Assembly (NCBI GenBank): GCA_019973155.2
Contig: BPQB01000101.1
Span: forward strand, 1 to 64,000
DNA length: 64,000 nucleotides
Source of the DNA: Phanerochaete sordida
Lineage: Eukaryota; Basidiomycota; Agaricomycetes; Polyporales; Phanerochaetaceae
Reading direction: 5' to 3'
The position numbers and the translations under genes were made by a program. Below, piece after piece: positions 46,458 through 58,107 of this stretch (position 1 is its first letter; the number at the start of each line of letters is the position of its first letter). A model generated the notes under the pieces. It searched no databases. It was given only the letters and a program-made list of their open reading frames with translations, and was not told the origin of the DNA.

Positions 46458-48711
46458 TCACTCCTTGGGCAGGCTTGGCGCTTCCAAATTCGACTCGGTG
46501 GGTGCGCTGCTGCGGTCCGCGTCCTCGTCCATCGCCCACTTCTTATCGACCTCGCCATGCAGCGACAGGCCCTTCATCATCAAGGACGCGAGGACACCGA
46601 TGCCCGAAATCCCTGTGAGCACCTGCCAAAGCACCCTGAGGCTCCCCGCAAACGCGACGCGCGCCTCCGTGCGCAGCGGCTCCTCCAGCGACGCGATCGC
46701 GGGGATAGCGGAGTACGCGACGGCCGCGCCCTGCGGGAACTGTGCGCTGAACGCGGGCGGGAGCCGCTGCGCGAGCTGCGTCTGCAGCACGGCGGTGCCG
46801 ATGGTGACGCCCCAGACCTACGAGCTGACGTCAGCGGCGGCCGCGCGGGAGTGGAGGAGACGCACCCCGGCGAGCGAGCGGCAGAAGAACATGAGCGCGA
46901 GCGCGCGCGCATTCTCCTCCACGGGCAGTGGCGCAAGGACCGGGAAGTACGTCGCGGGGTAGAGCAGTCCGCTGCCGATGCTGAGCATGACGGAGAACCC
47001 TGTCGTCGCCGCGATGCTCGAGCCCACGGTGAGGGTCGAGAGCCCGCCGACAGACGCGATGTAGAACGCCCAGCCGGCCCACAGTACTTCGCGGTAGCGC
47101 TTCGTGATCGCGATGAATGCGCCGTTGAGAAGCATCGTCGGGCCGACGACAGCGTTCAGCCCGAGCAGGTCGATGCCGGAGCGCCCGGGTGATGCGCCCC
47201 AGCAGGCTTGAAAGAACGTCGGCAGGAAATCTGTAAGCGGGTGAGTGGTGGCCCTGAAGCATAAGACGATGGACTAATCACTTACACAGCGAGGTGACGG
47301 TGACCAGTGGAGATATAAAGCTCTGGATATAGCTATTGCATGAATTCAGCGGTACTGGACGGCGGACACAGGGCCAAAAATCGTACCCGCTGACTGTCGT
47401 CCTATTTGATATGAGGAGAAAAGGCACCTGGAAAGGGCCACAAAGGTCAGTGACAAGCGGCTCGAGTATCGCTAGGACGTACCAGTGGCTCCTTTGCAAG
47501 CGTCGCCTCGTAGACGAAGAATAGTACAATGGATCCCACGCCGGTGATAAGGGGGGCAAGCACTTGCGCAGAGGACCAGGGAAAACGAACGTCGGCCCAG
47601 CTCAGGGCAATAATGACGGCACTTGTGCCTCCGATAATGAGTAGGTTTCCTCTGGAACCGCTGGCATGAGCCTTGAAGCGACATCGCGAAGAGAAGCACT
47701 TACATCCAATCCATCCTCCCTAGCTTTTCTCGCAGAGATCCTCGGGGCGTCTTGACCCGCAGGAACAGCACGACTAATGCTGCGGAGAGTCCCGTCAGAG
47801 GAATGTTGATGTCTGACAAGCGCGACCGTCAGTCACACGACACAGGATCTCAGCATCGTTTGCCAGGCAACGCACAAAAAAGCCAGCGCCACAATCCTGG
47901 CTTCGACGCAAAAGCTCCTCCGATAATCGGACCCAGCGTAGCCGCAACGCCCCAGGTGCTGCTCCGCATGCGTTAGCGTCCGATGGTGCTTCAGCTGACG
48001 GAGGCCACTCACAAGCCGTTCAGACTGTTGTAGAGCGCGCGGTCCTTCAGCGGTACGAGGTCTGAGATTAGGATGCTCGTGCTCGACACGATCCCGCCAC
48101 CGCCTGCACCCTGCACGGCTGACCTTAGCGTGAGAAAGCGTATACTTGATTATTGACACAGAACGTACTGCGAGCGGCGATGAGCCAGTTCATGTTCCGC
48201 GCCGAGCCGCAGAGCGCGCTCCCAAGGGCGAACAGCGCAAGCCAGACAAGTGCTGAGCTTTTCCGACCGAAAGTCTAGGGATGTCAGCAATATATCCAGT
48301 ATGTATGGAGTGACTCTGCGCACCTCTGCGATTGCGCCGGAAGCTGGGAGAAGGGCTGTCGATGCTAGGCCGTACGCGGACGCAACCCAAACAAAGTCTC
48401 CGCTGTTCAGCTCGTGTGCAATTGTCGGCAGGACGGTCGAGACGGCGGACTGGAATAGAATGGGAGAGCTTAGTGCGCTGTTAGAGAGAATAGCTGTATC
48501 GTACGAATTCGAGTGCGGATAGGAACTGCGCAAGACAAATGGCGAGAAATACCAGCCAAAATCGCAGAGACTTTGTGACTGGTGTAGTTGGCGCATCTGC
48601 CTCTCCGTCGGACTTCGCTTCTTGCTCTCTCTGAGGGTCGACAGAGCCGGCCTTCTCGGTTACCCCGTCGACCTCAACCGCAACGACGTGAAGTTCGTCC
48701 GCGGCAGGCAT
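46458..48711 (-). CDS. MFS transporter, DHA2 (14-TM drug:H+ antiporter) type
   Basis: Eleven exons on the minus strand join in frame. The start is MPAADEL at 48,711, the first exon ends at 48,505 and the stop is at 46,458. A ~47-residue charged cytosolic N-terminus precedes TM1 (FWLVFLAICLAQFLSALEF). Landmarks are VWVASAYGLASTALLPASG, the FGRK loop of motif A type, WLIAARTVQGAGGGGI (motif B/C region), GPIIGGAFASKPGLWRWLFY and NIPLTGLSAALVVLF. Later segments are YFLPTFFQACWGASPGRSGI and SVMLSIGSGLLY. The family exports toxic or secondary metabolites across the plasma membrane by proton antiport. Position between the hydrolase and the desaturase fits an exporter for a cluster product. No frameshift seen. 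Confidence 0.9.
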
Positions 48712-49360
48712 CGCGGGAGCAAGTGTCTGGCCTGCGCAGGAGCGAAGGTGAGAGGGACACAGACGGCAGATGTGCCGGTGAGCAAACCATAGCCGTATCT
48801 CGTGCAGAACGTCCGGCTTTGACGTGTCCTCGTGTGGGTCGTGTGAGACGAAAGCTTTGCAATCAGCGCAGCCGCTTCCTTTGATTTGGGGCCTGTACGA
48901 GAATAGAACGAATATCAAAGAAGGCGTAGTGTTCTCTGCACCTTCGATGGCAGAAGCGACTTCCCTCAGCCTCAACCCAGCCTAACATCCGAGTGAGCTG
49001 GAGCATCTTCGCATGTAGGGGTACTTAGTCGGGTGGGATGTTGTCGAGATGGATGCCACGGTTCACTGATTACCGCAGGACGCAAGCGATCTGAACGGCG
49101 CAGGTACTCGTTATCTGCAAAGAAGTCGAAGTCGGAGCAGGCGTGGTTCAGTTCGAGGACGTGAGACTGTTGGGCGCTCTCTTATGTAATCCATTCTTGG
49201 CGCCAGGAAAGGAAGGTGCTGTTGAACAGCCTCATCTCCGCGGTCTGGGTGCAGAGACTGTGTTATCATGACTGGATATTCCGCGGAGCTACGAAGCGTG
49301 CACATATATCATCTCTCCATGCTTCGCGGCACATATTTATCAAGCCAGCCCCATGGCCCA
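48712..49360. other. Intergenic between transporter and desaturase
   Basis: It runs from the transporter start codon to the desaturase stop codon and probably holds the transporter promoter. I see no further gene. The frame upstream of MPAADEL is open to 48,975 and includes Cys/His-rich residues but lacks a better start. Confidence 0.4.
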
Positions 49361-51119
49361 TCAAGCAGGCTCCCGCACAGACTTCCCTTCACGGTTCCGA
49401 TAGAAGACAATGTCCCCTGACGGACTGTTGAGTTGTTGATCCGGAAAAATGAAGCCAACGTACCAGTATCTTCCACAAACTGACACTCGTTGTAGTTATC
49501 CCAGAGTGCTCGGAAAACCGGCTTGTCGGAGTAGAAGTAGTGTTCGCCGAGGAACGCCTTGAGGTGCTCGGTCGCAGCAGCGCCGTTATCTGCACGAGAC
49601 TGAAGTCAGACGGGGGCCATTGGGCGTGGACAGATAATGCCACAAAAACTTACAAAAGGGCATCTTGGGGAAGAAATGGTGTGCCACATGGTAGTGCGAG
49701 ATCCCGTGGAGGAAGAATCGCCCGTGCCAACCCAGGAAGTCGCGGTCCATCGTGGCAGCCGCGCCGCGCGCAAACGTCCACACGTTGGCGCGGTAGTGTG
49801 GGAGGACCGGGTCGGTGTGATGCAGGTATGTTAGCAGAACCAGCCAGTGGTTGACGCAGAACCAGGGCACGCCGTAGTACATGGCGACCGTCAGTGTGCC
49901 CCACTTTTGGCACGCCATCCAGAACGCCCACAGGGCTGCCGCCACTCCAATGTCTGACACGACAACAGCAGTTCGCTGTGTCTCCTTGAAGAGCACGGAA
50001 TTTGCTGGAAAACAGGATCAGCGTGCGTCGCTGAAGGATAGAGCTGAACCTACGATTGAAATGACTCGTCCACTCTGGGTATTCTCTCTGGCCCGATGTG
50101 TTATATACTGGAGATAACGTTCGGCATGAGGAGCTAGCTGAGACTTGAATTGAGCTTACTGAGATATGCAGGGTACGCGAAGAGCTGCATTAGCACCATC
50201 TTGAAGAGCGTGTACACAGGCGCGTCGCCCAGGTATTCGTCGTAGTTCGGACCATCATCGGACGGCTCTGGGATCTTGTATTCGCTCCTCGTGTGCGGCA
50301 CGTAGACCTCGTCGTTCTCCATCGAGGCGTGATTCATATGGTGGCGGTGGTGTGATATCTTCCAGCTGAAGTACGGCGTGAACATCGACGTGTGTATCGC
50401 CTGCCGATAGTTCTACTGTTAGATCATCTGCGGAACGCCTGCCTGCAACTGCAACTCACATAGCCAACCACATCAGATATCCATTGATGGTCGGAGAAGC
50501 CGCCGTGGCCGCACTATCACGTCGTCAGGTGCCGCATGGAGGAGGGCTCAGCGCTGTCATACCTCATGGCCGATGACCCATAGTCCCATGAAGACGAGGC
50601 CTTGGAACCACCAGCTGAAGTCCGTCAGCTATCGCAGGAGTTAGGCATTTAGCGTCAACATGGCACGTACTATACTAGCCACAAGGAGCACTTGAGGATC
50701 AGAGGGCCCCAAGCATTGTCGAAAGGAAACACCCGAGTCTCCCGGGCGTAGGCGCAGATGCTGTCGATGCGAAGGGCAGAAATCCACAGTGCGACGGCCA
50801 TCGCGACGTCGCGCGCCAGATACGACATGGCGCGCGCGGTGCTGCGCACGAAGAGATGGGCCGGGACCGCCTTGCGGACGTCGTCCATGGTCCTGATCGT
50901 TCAGAACACGTGAGCCAAGAATGCGCATGGCGGCATGGAGTACGGCACGACGCACCAGTCAAAGGGCTTGAAGCCTGCGGTTTCGGCTACCTCATCTTCC
51001 GCGACCGGTGCTGTAGGATGGGACGCGGGACGTGCTGCGACTTTGGAGGAACAGTCTGAGGGTGCTGCGGCGTCCGCGACGCCTGAAGCCGTGCAAATGT
51101 GGCGGGAGTCTACGCCCAT
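49361..51119 (-). CDS. Delta-12-type fatty acid desaturase
   Basis: About nine exons on the minus strand. From the ATG at 51,119: ETAGFKPFDWTMDDVRKAVP, HLFVRSTARAMSYLARDV, DFSWWFQGLVFMGLWVIGHE, then CGHGGFSDHQWISDVVGYAI. The three histidine boxes are HECGH, HHRHH and HVAHH (HYHVAHHFFPKMPF), as in membrane oleate (delta-12) and related omega-3 desaturases. VTPYFSW-like and MENDEVYVPHTRSEY segments also fit. It would introduce a double bond into acyl chains at the ER. The last intron is awkward: the conserved ending GDIVFYRNREGK with stop at 49,361 needs a non-standard donor GTTGGC and a ~36 bp intron. Reading through instead ends near 49,317. Relatives with changed activity make acetylenic lipids, but nothing here proves that. 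Confidence 0.87.
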
Positions 51120-52721
51120 CGCTGTCGATAGAGAAGAGATTAACTCTGAGACAGCGCAAGTGACAGCGGTAGTTAGACGTACTGGAGTTATATCTGTGTG
51201 TGGCCGTACACAGGGTAGATGAATGCGGGGCTTTGATAAGCGTGTCACGAGAGATGAATTTGTGCGTTATGCGTGGGAGGCTACTACGCTCGGCCGAGGC
51301 CAGTGGTACGCTGGCACCATGTTTGTGGACGCCTCTTCACGCCCAAGATGTTGTCTTTCCATCTCGGCTGTCTTCGAGAGATCCTCTGTAAGTCCTCGCA
51401 TCTTCGAGGGTGCCTTCGAGGAGAGCAGATCGGCACACTGTTGCGGCGGACATAGACACGCGTCTCGTACCTGCAGCTTCTCCTTCTCACCTAATGGCAG
51501 CTCCGCGGGACGTACCTGCACAAGCTGTAAGAGATATTCAATGGCGCCCACACGGGTCTCGACGCTTTAGAGCACAACTATTACATCGTAAAAGGTGATT
51601 GATAGGGCACCGCGAGGTCATGCGACTCAGGTCGCGGCTCCTGGACGACTTGCGGGCGCAGTGAGGAGCAGTGCAGGTCACGTACATCCCGGAAGCAGCG
51701 TGGCGTTCTCAGGCGTCGCGTGGCGAAACATCTTTTGCCAGAAGTACATGAATTACTCAGAGGCGATAGGGCATCTTCATGAAGGCCGGTCATATCGTCC
51801 TGAGAGAGCGTGTAATACGCGTCAAAGTCGGCGAGCACAGAGCAAAGAAGACACACATTACAACCTTGGGAGAGTACCGCGGTAACGCCTCAGCTGCGAT
51901 AGAAGCATGGACAGAGAGCTGCAGAAGCTGAGGACGGGCAATCTGCGTGGCGTCGTGTTGGGAAGATAAATTTACCCACACTTATTGTCGCTTCGTCGAT
52001 GGGATAAAATGCGTACCTTTTCCAGAATATGGAGTCTAGCATGCAAGAGTATGCAGTACTGTATAAGATAGACTCTACGTATCCGCGTTCAGTTTTCGCT
52101 GGTGACATTAGGGACGCAACACACTGCGCAACGTACCCGGGAAAACGCTGCTGCCCCTGATAGACGCCATATGGCCGCGCCTCGGGAATGCCGTATTAAC
52201 GCCGAGTGAACCCCGGGCACTGGCCGACTGTCCAACTCTAACATCTTCCCGTCCAGAGATTCTGCAACACGCAGGGTCGGAATCTCACAGAGCGGCATAA
52301 CGCCCTTGCTCCGATCCACATGTGCATGACATGCATTCTATCGTGGCGGTGCATATTCAAATGTTCGATACAAATCAACGTTCTCTGATAGTACCGTCTT
52401 CCGACAGTCGCGCTGATGTCTCTACATCCTTCCCACAGAGCTTTCAGCTGCGTTTGATGCAAATCTCGACGCAGCGACTATCTCCTCCGCTCGATCCCAC
52501 ACCTATCTGCCATGTGATAGCTCCCGTACGGGCCCTACGACAACCAACACTCCATCCGTCGTTGCGTTCACTCGTTTGGCACCAAGTCTGCTGCTGCATC
52601 GTGATGTCCGGCAGAGATCATCACAACAAGGTACTGTGGGCGCGGAAGGAAAATCATCGGAAAGTCAACGTCGCGCTTGAAAAGAGAGTGAGGGAAGGGT
52701 CGGAGCTCGTCGCGTAGACGA
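51120..52721. other. Unresolved stretch, possible decayed gene
   Basis: On the minus strand pieces such as FDAYYTLSQDDMTGLHEDAL and YFWQKMFRHATPEN near 51,690-51,840 look protein-like. A frame at 51,267-51,551 is also open. They do not join by splicing into one product that I recognise. The right end must contain the promoter of the DUF6534 gene. Confidence 0.35.
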
Positions 52722-54717
52722 TGGCCCTCTCAGTCGAGCAGTTCGCTGGCCCGCTCTTTGTATGCATATGTGTCGCGCTCATGTGAGTTTTCTTCGGTAC
52801 AGATACTTACGACGCCGCTGACTCTTCCTGCAGCCTCTTTGGAGTATTCACCACTCAGGTGTACTTCTATTGGGGGACGTATGAGGAAGACACCACCCCC
52901 ATGAAGTTCATGGTGCTCTCTATGTGGTTCGTGCATAATTATTGTCACGACAATCCTTCATTAAATTTTGCACTAGGCTCCTGGAGGCAGTTCACACCGT
53001 GTTCTGCATCGACCTGATGTACCAGTATTTTATCCGCGACTTTGGTAACGCCGACGCGTTGGATATTGTACCATGGTGAGTCAATTAATCGTTGATACTG
53101 CGAGCTTGACGTCATCCCGGACACAGGACGGTTGGGGTAGGTCATCGTAGCATGCCTCGCATCCGTTCTTCTCTGATCATACTCCGGAAATCAGGGCACA
53201 GTTTTCTTGGAGGTATGCGTCCTATCAGCCCTCGATCGCCTGTGAACATTTGCTAAAACCCATAAACACAGATTACCATTGTCGCTATGTGTCAAGGGTG
53301 TGCTGAGGTTTTTACGACGCTCCCATACATCACACTGAAAATCGCCGCTCCTACAGGTTCTACATTGTCCGAATCTGGCACTGTACGTCGCCACCCTCGC
53401 TTGCTATCATTCCTCCCACTAAGTCGCTATTGCTATCGGCAGTGAGCCACAATAACAAGCTCGCCACCTTGGTTCCAGTACGTTCGGTATGAACGTGTAT
53501 ATGGGAGCATCGCTGACCCAGTACCTAGACAGTGACATTGGCATGCAGGCTGGGTACGTCGATATATCCACCGGTATACAGCTTATCCTAATCTACGCGC
53601 AGTCTTCGGACTGGGTGGGCGTCCCTGAATTTCTTCCTTCATCTGTCGTTAATCCTGCTATCATGTATATCGCAATTATTTAGCCACAGGATCTTTACTG
53701 TGAGTAGACCTGCCGCCACACTGCAGAATGCCAGGCTAACGCAGTATCATAGCTACCGTTTCACCAAATGGGACCAGTTTCGCCAACACAAGGGTCCGCT
53801 GGTGCGTACGTTCCTGCATTCATCGCAAAAGAGTGACTGACTTCCAACCTCACATAGGCGACTTTGAACTGTGGCCTTGCACTCGCAGCGGTGGTAGACC
53901 TCCTCTGTACCCTGCTACTTACCTACTATCTTCGTCAGCATCGGACGAGCTTCCGCCGGTGAGCACGTCCTCTAAGCTGCTGAACGCACTCGCCTGACAC
54001 TCTGAAGTACTCGCCGTATGGTTCAAACCCTCATCTTCTACACGGTCAATACGGGCGCGCTTACCATGTAAGCGACGAGCCGTGCATCACGCTGAATCGC
54101 GAACTGAACTGCTGCCAGGGCCTTCTCTGTGGCGATTTTATTCATGGTAACACTGACTGCACTCACTTCCGCGAGTCATCTCAACATATGTTCTGCAGTT
54201 CAATTTCGTGGAAGGAAGCCTGCTATTCGCTGGCATGGTCGAAATTGTCAGCAAATGTGAGTATATAGCTTTCGTCACGCGTTCACTGCTGACACGGGGC
54301 CACGGGCACGACCAGTGTACGCCAACTCGGCGGTGGCCATGTACGTCCCCTCTCGCTAGGACAGACCGCGCCGCACTGACTTCCCACTCACCAGGATCAA
54401 CGCTCGGCAGCACATCAAGAATCAGAGCCGCGGCGATGGAAGCCTGAACACCATTCCCTTGTCCATCCGCGGGCCTCCGTCCTACGGCAACAACAGCGAG
54501 ACGGTGAGTGCCACACTATAGCTCAAATCCGCTCGCCCGACTGATTGTGTTCAGGACCGTGTTCGCGTCGCTATCTTCAAGGATACTATCACCGATACCG
54601 TACGCAATCCCTTACTTTGAACTAATGCGACACTGACATGACACTCAGGCTCCCGGCGGAAGCATGAGTACCGAGAACGGGAAGGAGTCTCTAAAGAGCG
54701 GTTTTAACCTCGCGTAA
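52722..54717 (+). CDS. DUF6534 family seven-TM membrane protein
   Basis: About a dozen short exons on the plus strand. The start is MALSVEQFAGPLFVCI at 52,722 and the stop is TAA at 54,715-54,717. Membrane segments include LFGVFTTQVYFYWGTY, LLEAVHTVFCIDLMYQYFI, ITIVAMCQGFYIVRIW, LALAAVVDLLCTLLLTYYLR, TRRMVQTLIFYTVNTGALTM and VNFVEGSLLFAGMVEI. INARQHIKNQSRGDGSL then opens a polar cytosolic tail ending ESLKSGFNLA. This order and the (I/L)NAR box after the last helix are typical of the large DUF6534 family of agaricomycetes, function unknown. The middle exons (53,280-53,700) are less certain. The direction is the same as the NRPS-like gene and divergent from the desaturase. Confidence 0.75.
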
Positions 54718-55554
54718 GAGCGGGCGGCCCAGAATGTACGCTTCCAGGCCGCCTGATTGAATACTGCGCGGCCGAACCTGATCCGATGAGTATTTAACTT
54801 ATGTATAAGGCAATTTCTATCGTGTGCAAAACAGAGGCGTAGCTAGAGGAAGTCATCCCTGATGCTCTGCATCAGCGATAACGCTCGGAGGCAAATCTCA
54901 GCATGCTACCGTTCCAACTACATATGACAAGATGTTGTGGATCTATAACGGTCCTCCAGCCTCACGCTGGCAAGACGTGGCTGCATCTCGAGGCCTCTTA
55001 TTCCCCCGAAATGTTTGACATGATGAAGATGGCATCGGTACCCATACGGAAGAAATAGCGCAACATTCCCTAGCATGCTACCGAGTTATACCGCATGGAT
55101 GTAAAGCGATGGCGAGAATCATCATGTCGTTCTTCTCCTGCGTTGCTAAATCAGATACGTAGGAAGCGCCTGCGGTGACAGCCTTGATCCCCGTCGAAAT
55201 AATACCGCGCCCCAAGCCGTACCCGGCCCGTACTTCGTCGGCTGTATCACGGGTAGGCCGAGGTAGGAACACTCCCATGGAGCCGTCGTCGCATTCTCAC
55301 GTCGACTAGAGGCGGGTTCTGAGTCAACATCTGTTCCATACCGGACGTGATGTCTGCACGCCAGCGTATACATTCCTGTCCACCCACGCCCTAACGATGG
55401 AGAGATCTCTTCAGGAAATGATACGATGTGCACGGCTCATTCTGAGTCCTGTATGATGTATCCCCCCCTCTGTCAACATTAGATAAACTGTGCATGGATA
55501 TAAGCAAACGCTCCTCTGTTCGACGTTCTTCGCTATCGCGTGCTATCCCTGGCG
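54718..55554. other. Intergenic, promoter side of the NRPS-like gene
   Basis: Short frames only. No repeat or RNA gene was recognised. It contains the end of the DUF6534 gene and the likely promoter of the NRPS-like gene. Confidence 0.45.
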
Positions 55555-58107
55555 ATGTCCAAACAACCCGTGCTCCCGCCCCTCGATGGCTCCATATCCG
55601 TCCTCCCAGGACTCGTGGACTTCAACGAGCGACAGAACCCCGATCTTCCGTGGGCTATTCTTGCGCCAGAGTCTGGCACTGACGTGGTCTCCATCTCATT
55701 TGCAGAGTACGCGAAAGCCACGCACCGCGTGGCGAGGATTCTTCGTCCAGATGGATCCTCCGCCAACGGCGAGGTCATCGCTGTTCTTGCACACTGCGAC
55801 AGCCTGCTCTATCTCGCCCTACTGGCGGGTCTTGTGAGGGCCGGATATGTGGTGCGTATCTCGCATATATTTCATTTGTACGTACTAAGCTGCGATGCAC
55901 GCCAGCCGTTTCCAATTTCTCCCAAAAACTCAGTTCCTGCGATCATCAGCATGTTCGACAAGGTCGCGTGCGGCCGCATTATTTCTCAGAGCTCTTTCCA
56001 ACACGTGCTGGCAGCAGTCGAAGCGCACTTCGACGAGAGAGGCCGTTATCTACACGTCGTAGACATACCTGCGCTAGACCAAGTCTTTCCAGTCATTGGA
56101 GGGCCCTCCCCAGCTGTCGAACCCTTCCCGTCATCGGTGGACAGGACGTTCTCCCCAGAGAACCCGCTGTTCTATCTGCACTCCTCTGGCTCCACCGGAT
56201 TCCCGAAGCCAATTCCTCTCCGCCAGGTCCAAGCGCTTCAATGGTGCCGTAGTCGTGTGTATCCATACCCGCCGGGAGCGTACAGCCGCTGACGTTTTGC
56301 TTCCAGCCGTTCTGTTCGACGCGCGCGATCACGGGATACGCTGGGGGTCCATGCCTCTTCCGCCATACCACACCATCGGCATATACATGCAGCTCTTTGC
56401 TCCAATCATGAGCGGCCACCCCGTCAGTCTGTACAAGCCTCAGTATCCTGCCGCGCCGCCAGTGCCGACGCCACTCAACGTGATAAGGGCGGCTCGGGTC
56501 ACTGGCGCGACTGGGATTGCGATAGTGCCAGCATTTTTGGAGGTAGAATAATCCGCTGTTCCTGCGCGTCATCTGCTGAGACAGTATACTTCAGAGCTGG
56601 GCTCACTCGGAAGAGAGCATGGAATTCCTGAAGACCTTAGACATACTCGTGCGTATCTCTCCAAGTGAATTCATGTGATCCAAGTCATACTGAGTTTCTG
56701 TCACGCCTCCAGGTCTATGCTGGAGGACCACTTTCGCCAGCAATTGGAGACCAGCTCGTGAGCGCCGGGGTGAAGGTATACTCCGTCTATGGCGGGACAG
56801 AGTTCGGCGTACACACCAAGATCTTCGACATGGACGACTCTCAGGGCCCAGACGCAGATGTCAAGACCAGCAAGGACTGGGAGTGGGTGCGGTTCCCCGA
56901 CTGGATGACCTGTCGCTGGGAGCCGCAGGGCGATGGCCAGTTTGAGCTGCAGTGTCTCGTCAGTAGCGCGAGCGGGATATGCGAAAGGCGAAATGCTCAC
57001 TGCGCGCTCACAGACACGCCCAGAGCATCGTCCCAGCGTCGAAAATTTGTCCGACGTGACCGGGTACGCCACTCACGATCTGCTCGTCCCCCATCCCACC
57101 AAGAAGGGGCTATGGAAGCTGTAGGTCAACGTGTCAATTAACTCACTCGCGTCAGTGAGCTAATCCTCTGCTCAAGGGTCGGGCGCAAGGACGACGTGAT
57201 AGTCCTTAGCATCGGTAGGCATGCTGCGAAACCCATTGTCGCTTGCTGACGTTGATATCGTAGGCATGAACGTCATCCCCATTCCTCAGGAGGGCATGAT
57301 CAACTCCAGTCCCCTGGTGAACGGCGCAATCATGTTTGGCCGGGGTTATACGCAGTGCGGCATCTTGATCGAGCCGTGCCCGGAACACGGGATCGACGTC
57401 CGGGACGAGTTCGCGCTAGCAGAATTTAGGAACAAAGTCTGGTGAGAGAGAAAATATAGCTGACGGCGTCCTCTGTGTGATGCTCATACCTCCCTTCAGG
57501 CCTGTCGTCGAGGAGGCAAACCGCATCGCGCCGACGTTCGCGCGCCTTTTCAAGGAGATGATCATCGTGACCGACCCCAGCAAGCCTCTCCCGCGGGCGG
57601 CGAAGGGCACGGTCATTCGACCCGAGGCCATCAAGCTGTACAGTGATGAGATTGACAAGCTGTGCGCAGCTCAAACCTCTGTCCCCGCGACCCTACTTCT
57701 GATGTATCCGTTGCAGGTACGAGACCGTGCAGGACAGCGCCGACGCGAAGGGCATCGCCCCGCCATCCACGTGGTCCGCGGGCGACATCCTGCAGTGGCT
57801 GCTCCAGCACACGACCTCGCTCAAGGGCGACGCGGCGTTCTCTGCGACGAAGAGCGTGTTCGAGCAGGGCTTCGATAGGTGCGTCGCGCGCTTCGTGTCG
57901 ATGGTGGAGTGCCGCCACTCACATACGCACAGCCTGTACGCGACGTACCTGCGCAATCGGATCGTCGGTGCGCTGCGCGCCAGCCCGGACGGAGGCGTGC
58001 AGCAGGCGTCGTTCGCGATATCCCAGAACTTCATTTTCGAGCATCCTACGTTGGATGAGCTGGCGCATGCGTTGTCTGGATTGGTCTCGGGGCTTACTCA
58101 AACGTAA
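55555..58107 (+). CDS. NRPS-like enzyme, adenylation plus carrier domain, no reductase
   Basis: About ten exons give roughly 680-700 aa. The start is MSKQPVLPPLDGS at 55,555. The adenylation domain carries the phosphate loop HSSGSTGFPKPI, the substrate-side segment SMPLPPYHTIG, YGGTEFGV, and GRKDDVIVLSIGMNVIP with PLPRAAKGTVIRPEAI near the end. The carrier domain has QGFDSLYATYLRNRIV, where Ser of FDSL takes the phosphopantetheine arm after an intron is removed, and ISQNFIFEHPTLDELAHAL. It would activate an aryl or amino acid as AMP ester and load it on the carrier. Family members of this type usually go on to a thioester reductase. Here the frame stops ten residues after the carrier, at 58,107, close to repeat copy D. 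It is either a genuine A-T protein or a truncated one. Confidence 0.85.

Noticed and set aside
46557..47192. 211-codon plus-strand frame
   Set aside because: Opposite-strand shadow of the last two exons of the MFS transporter.
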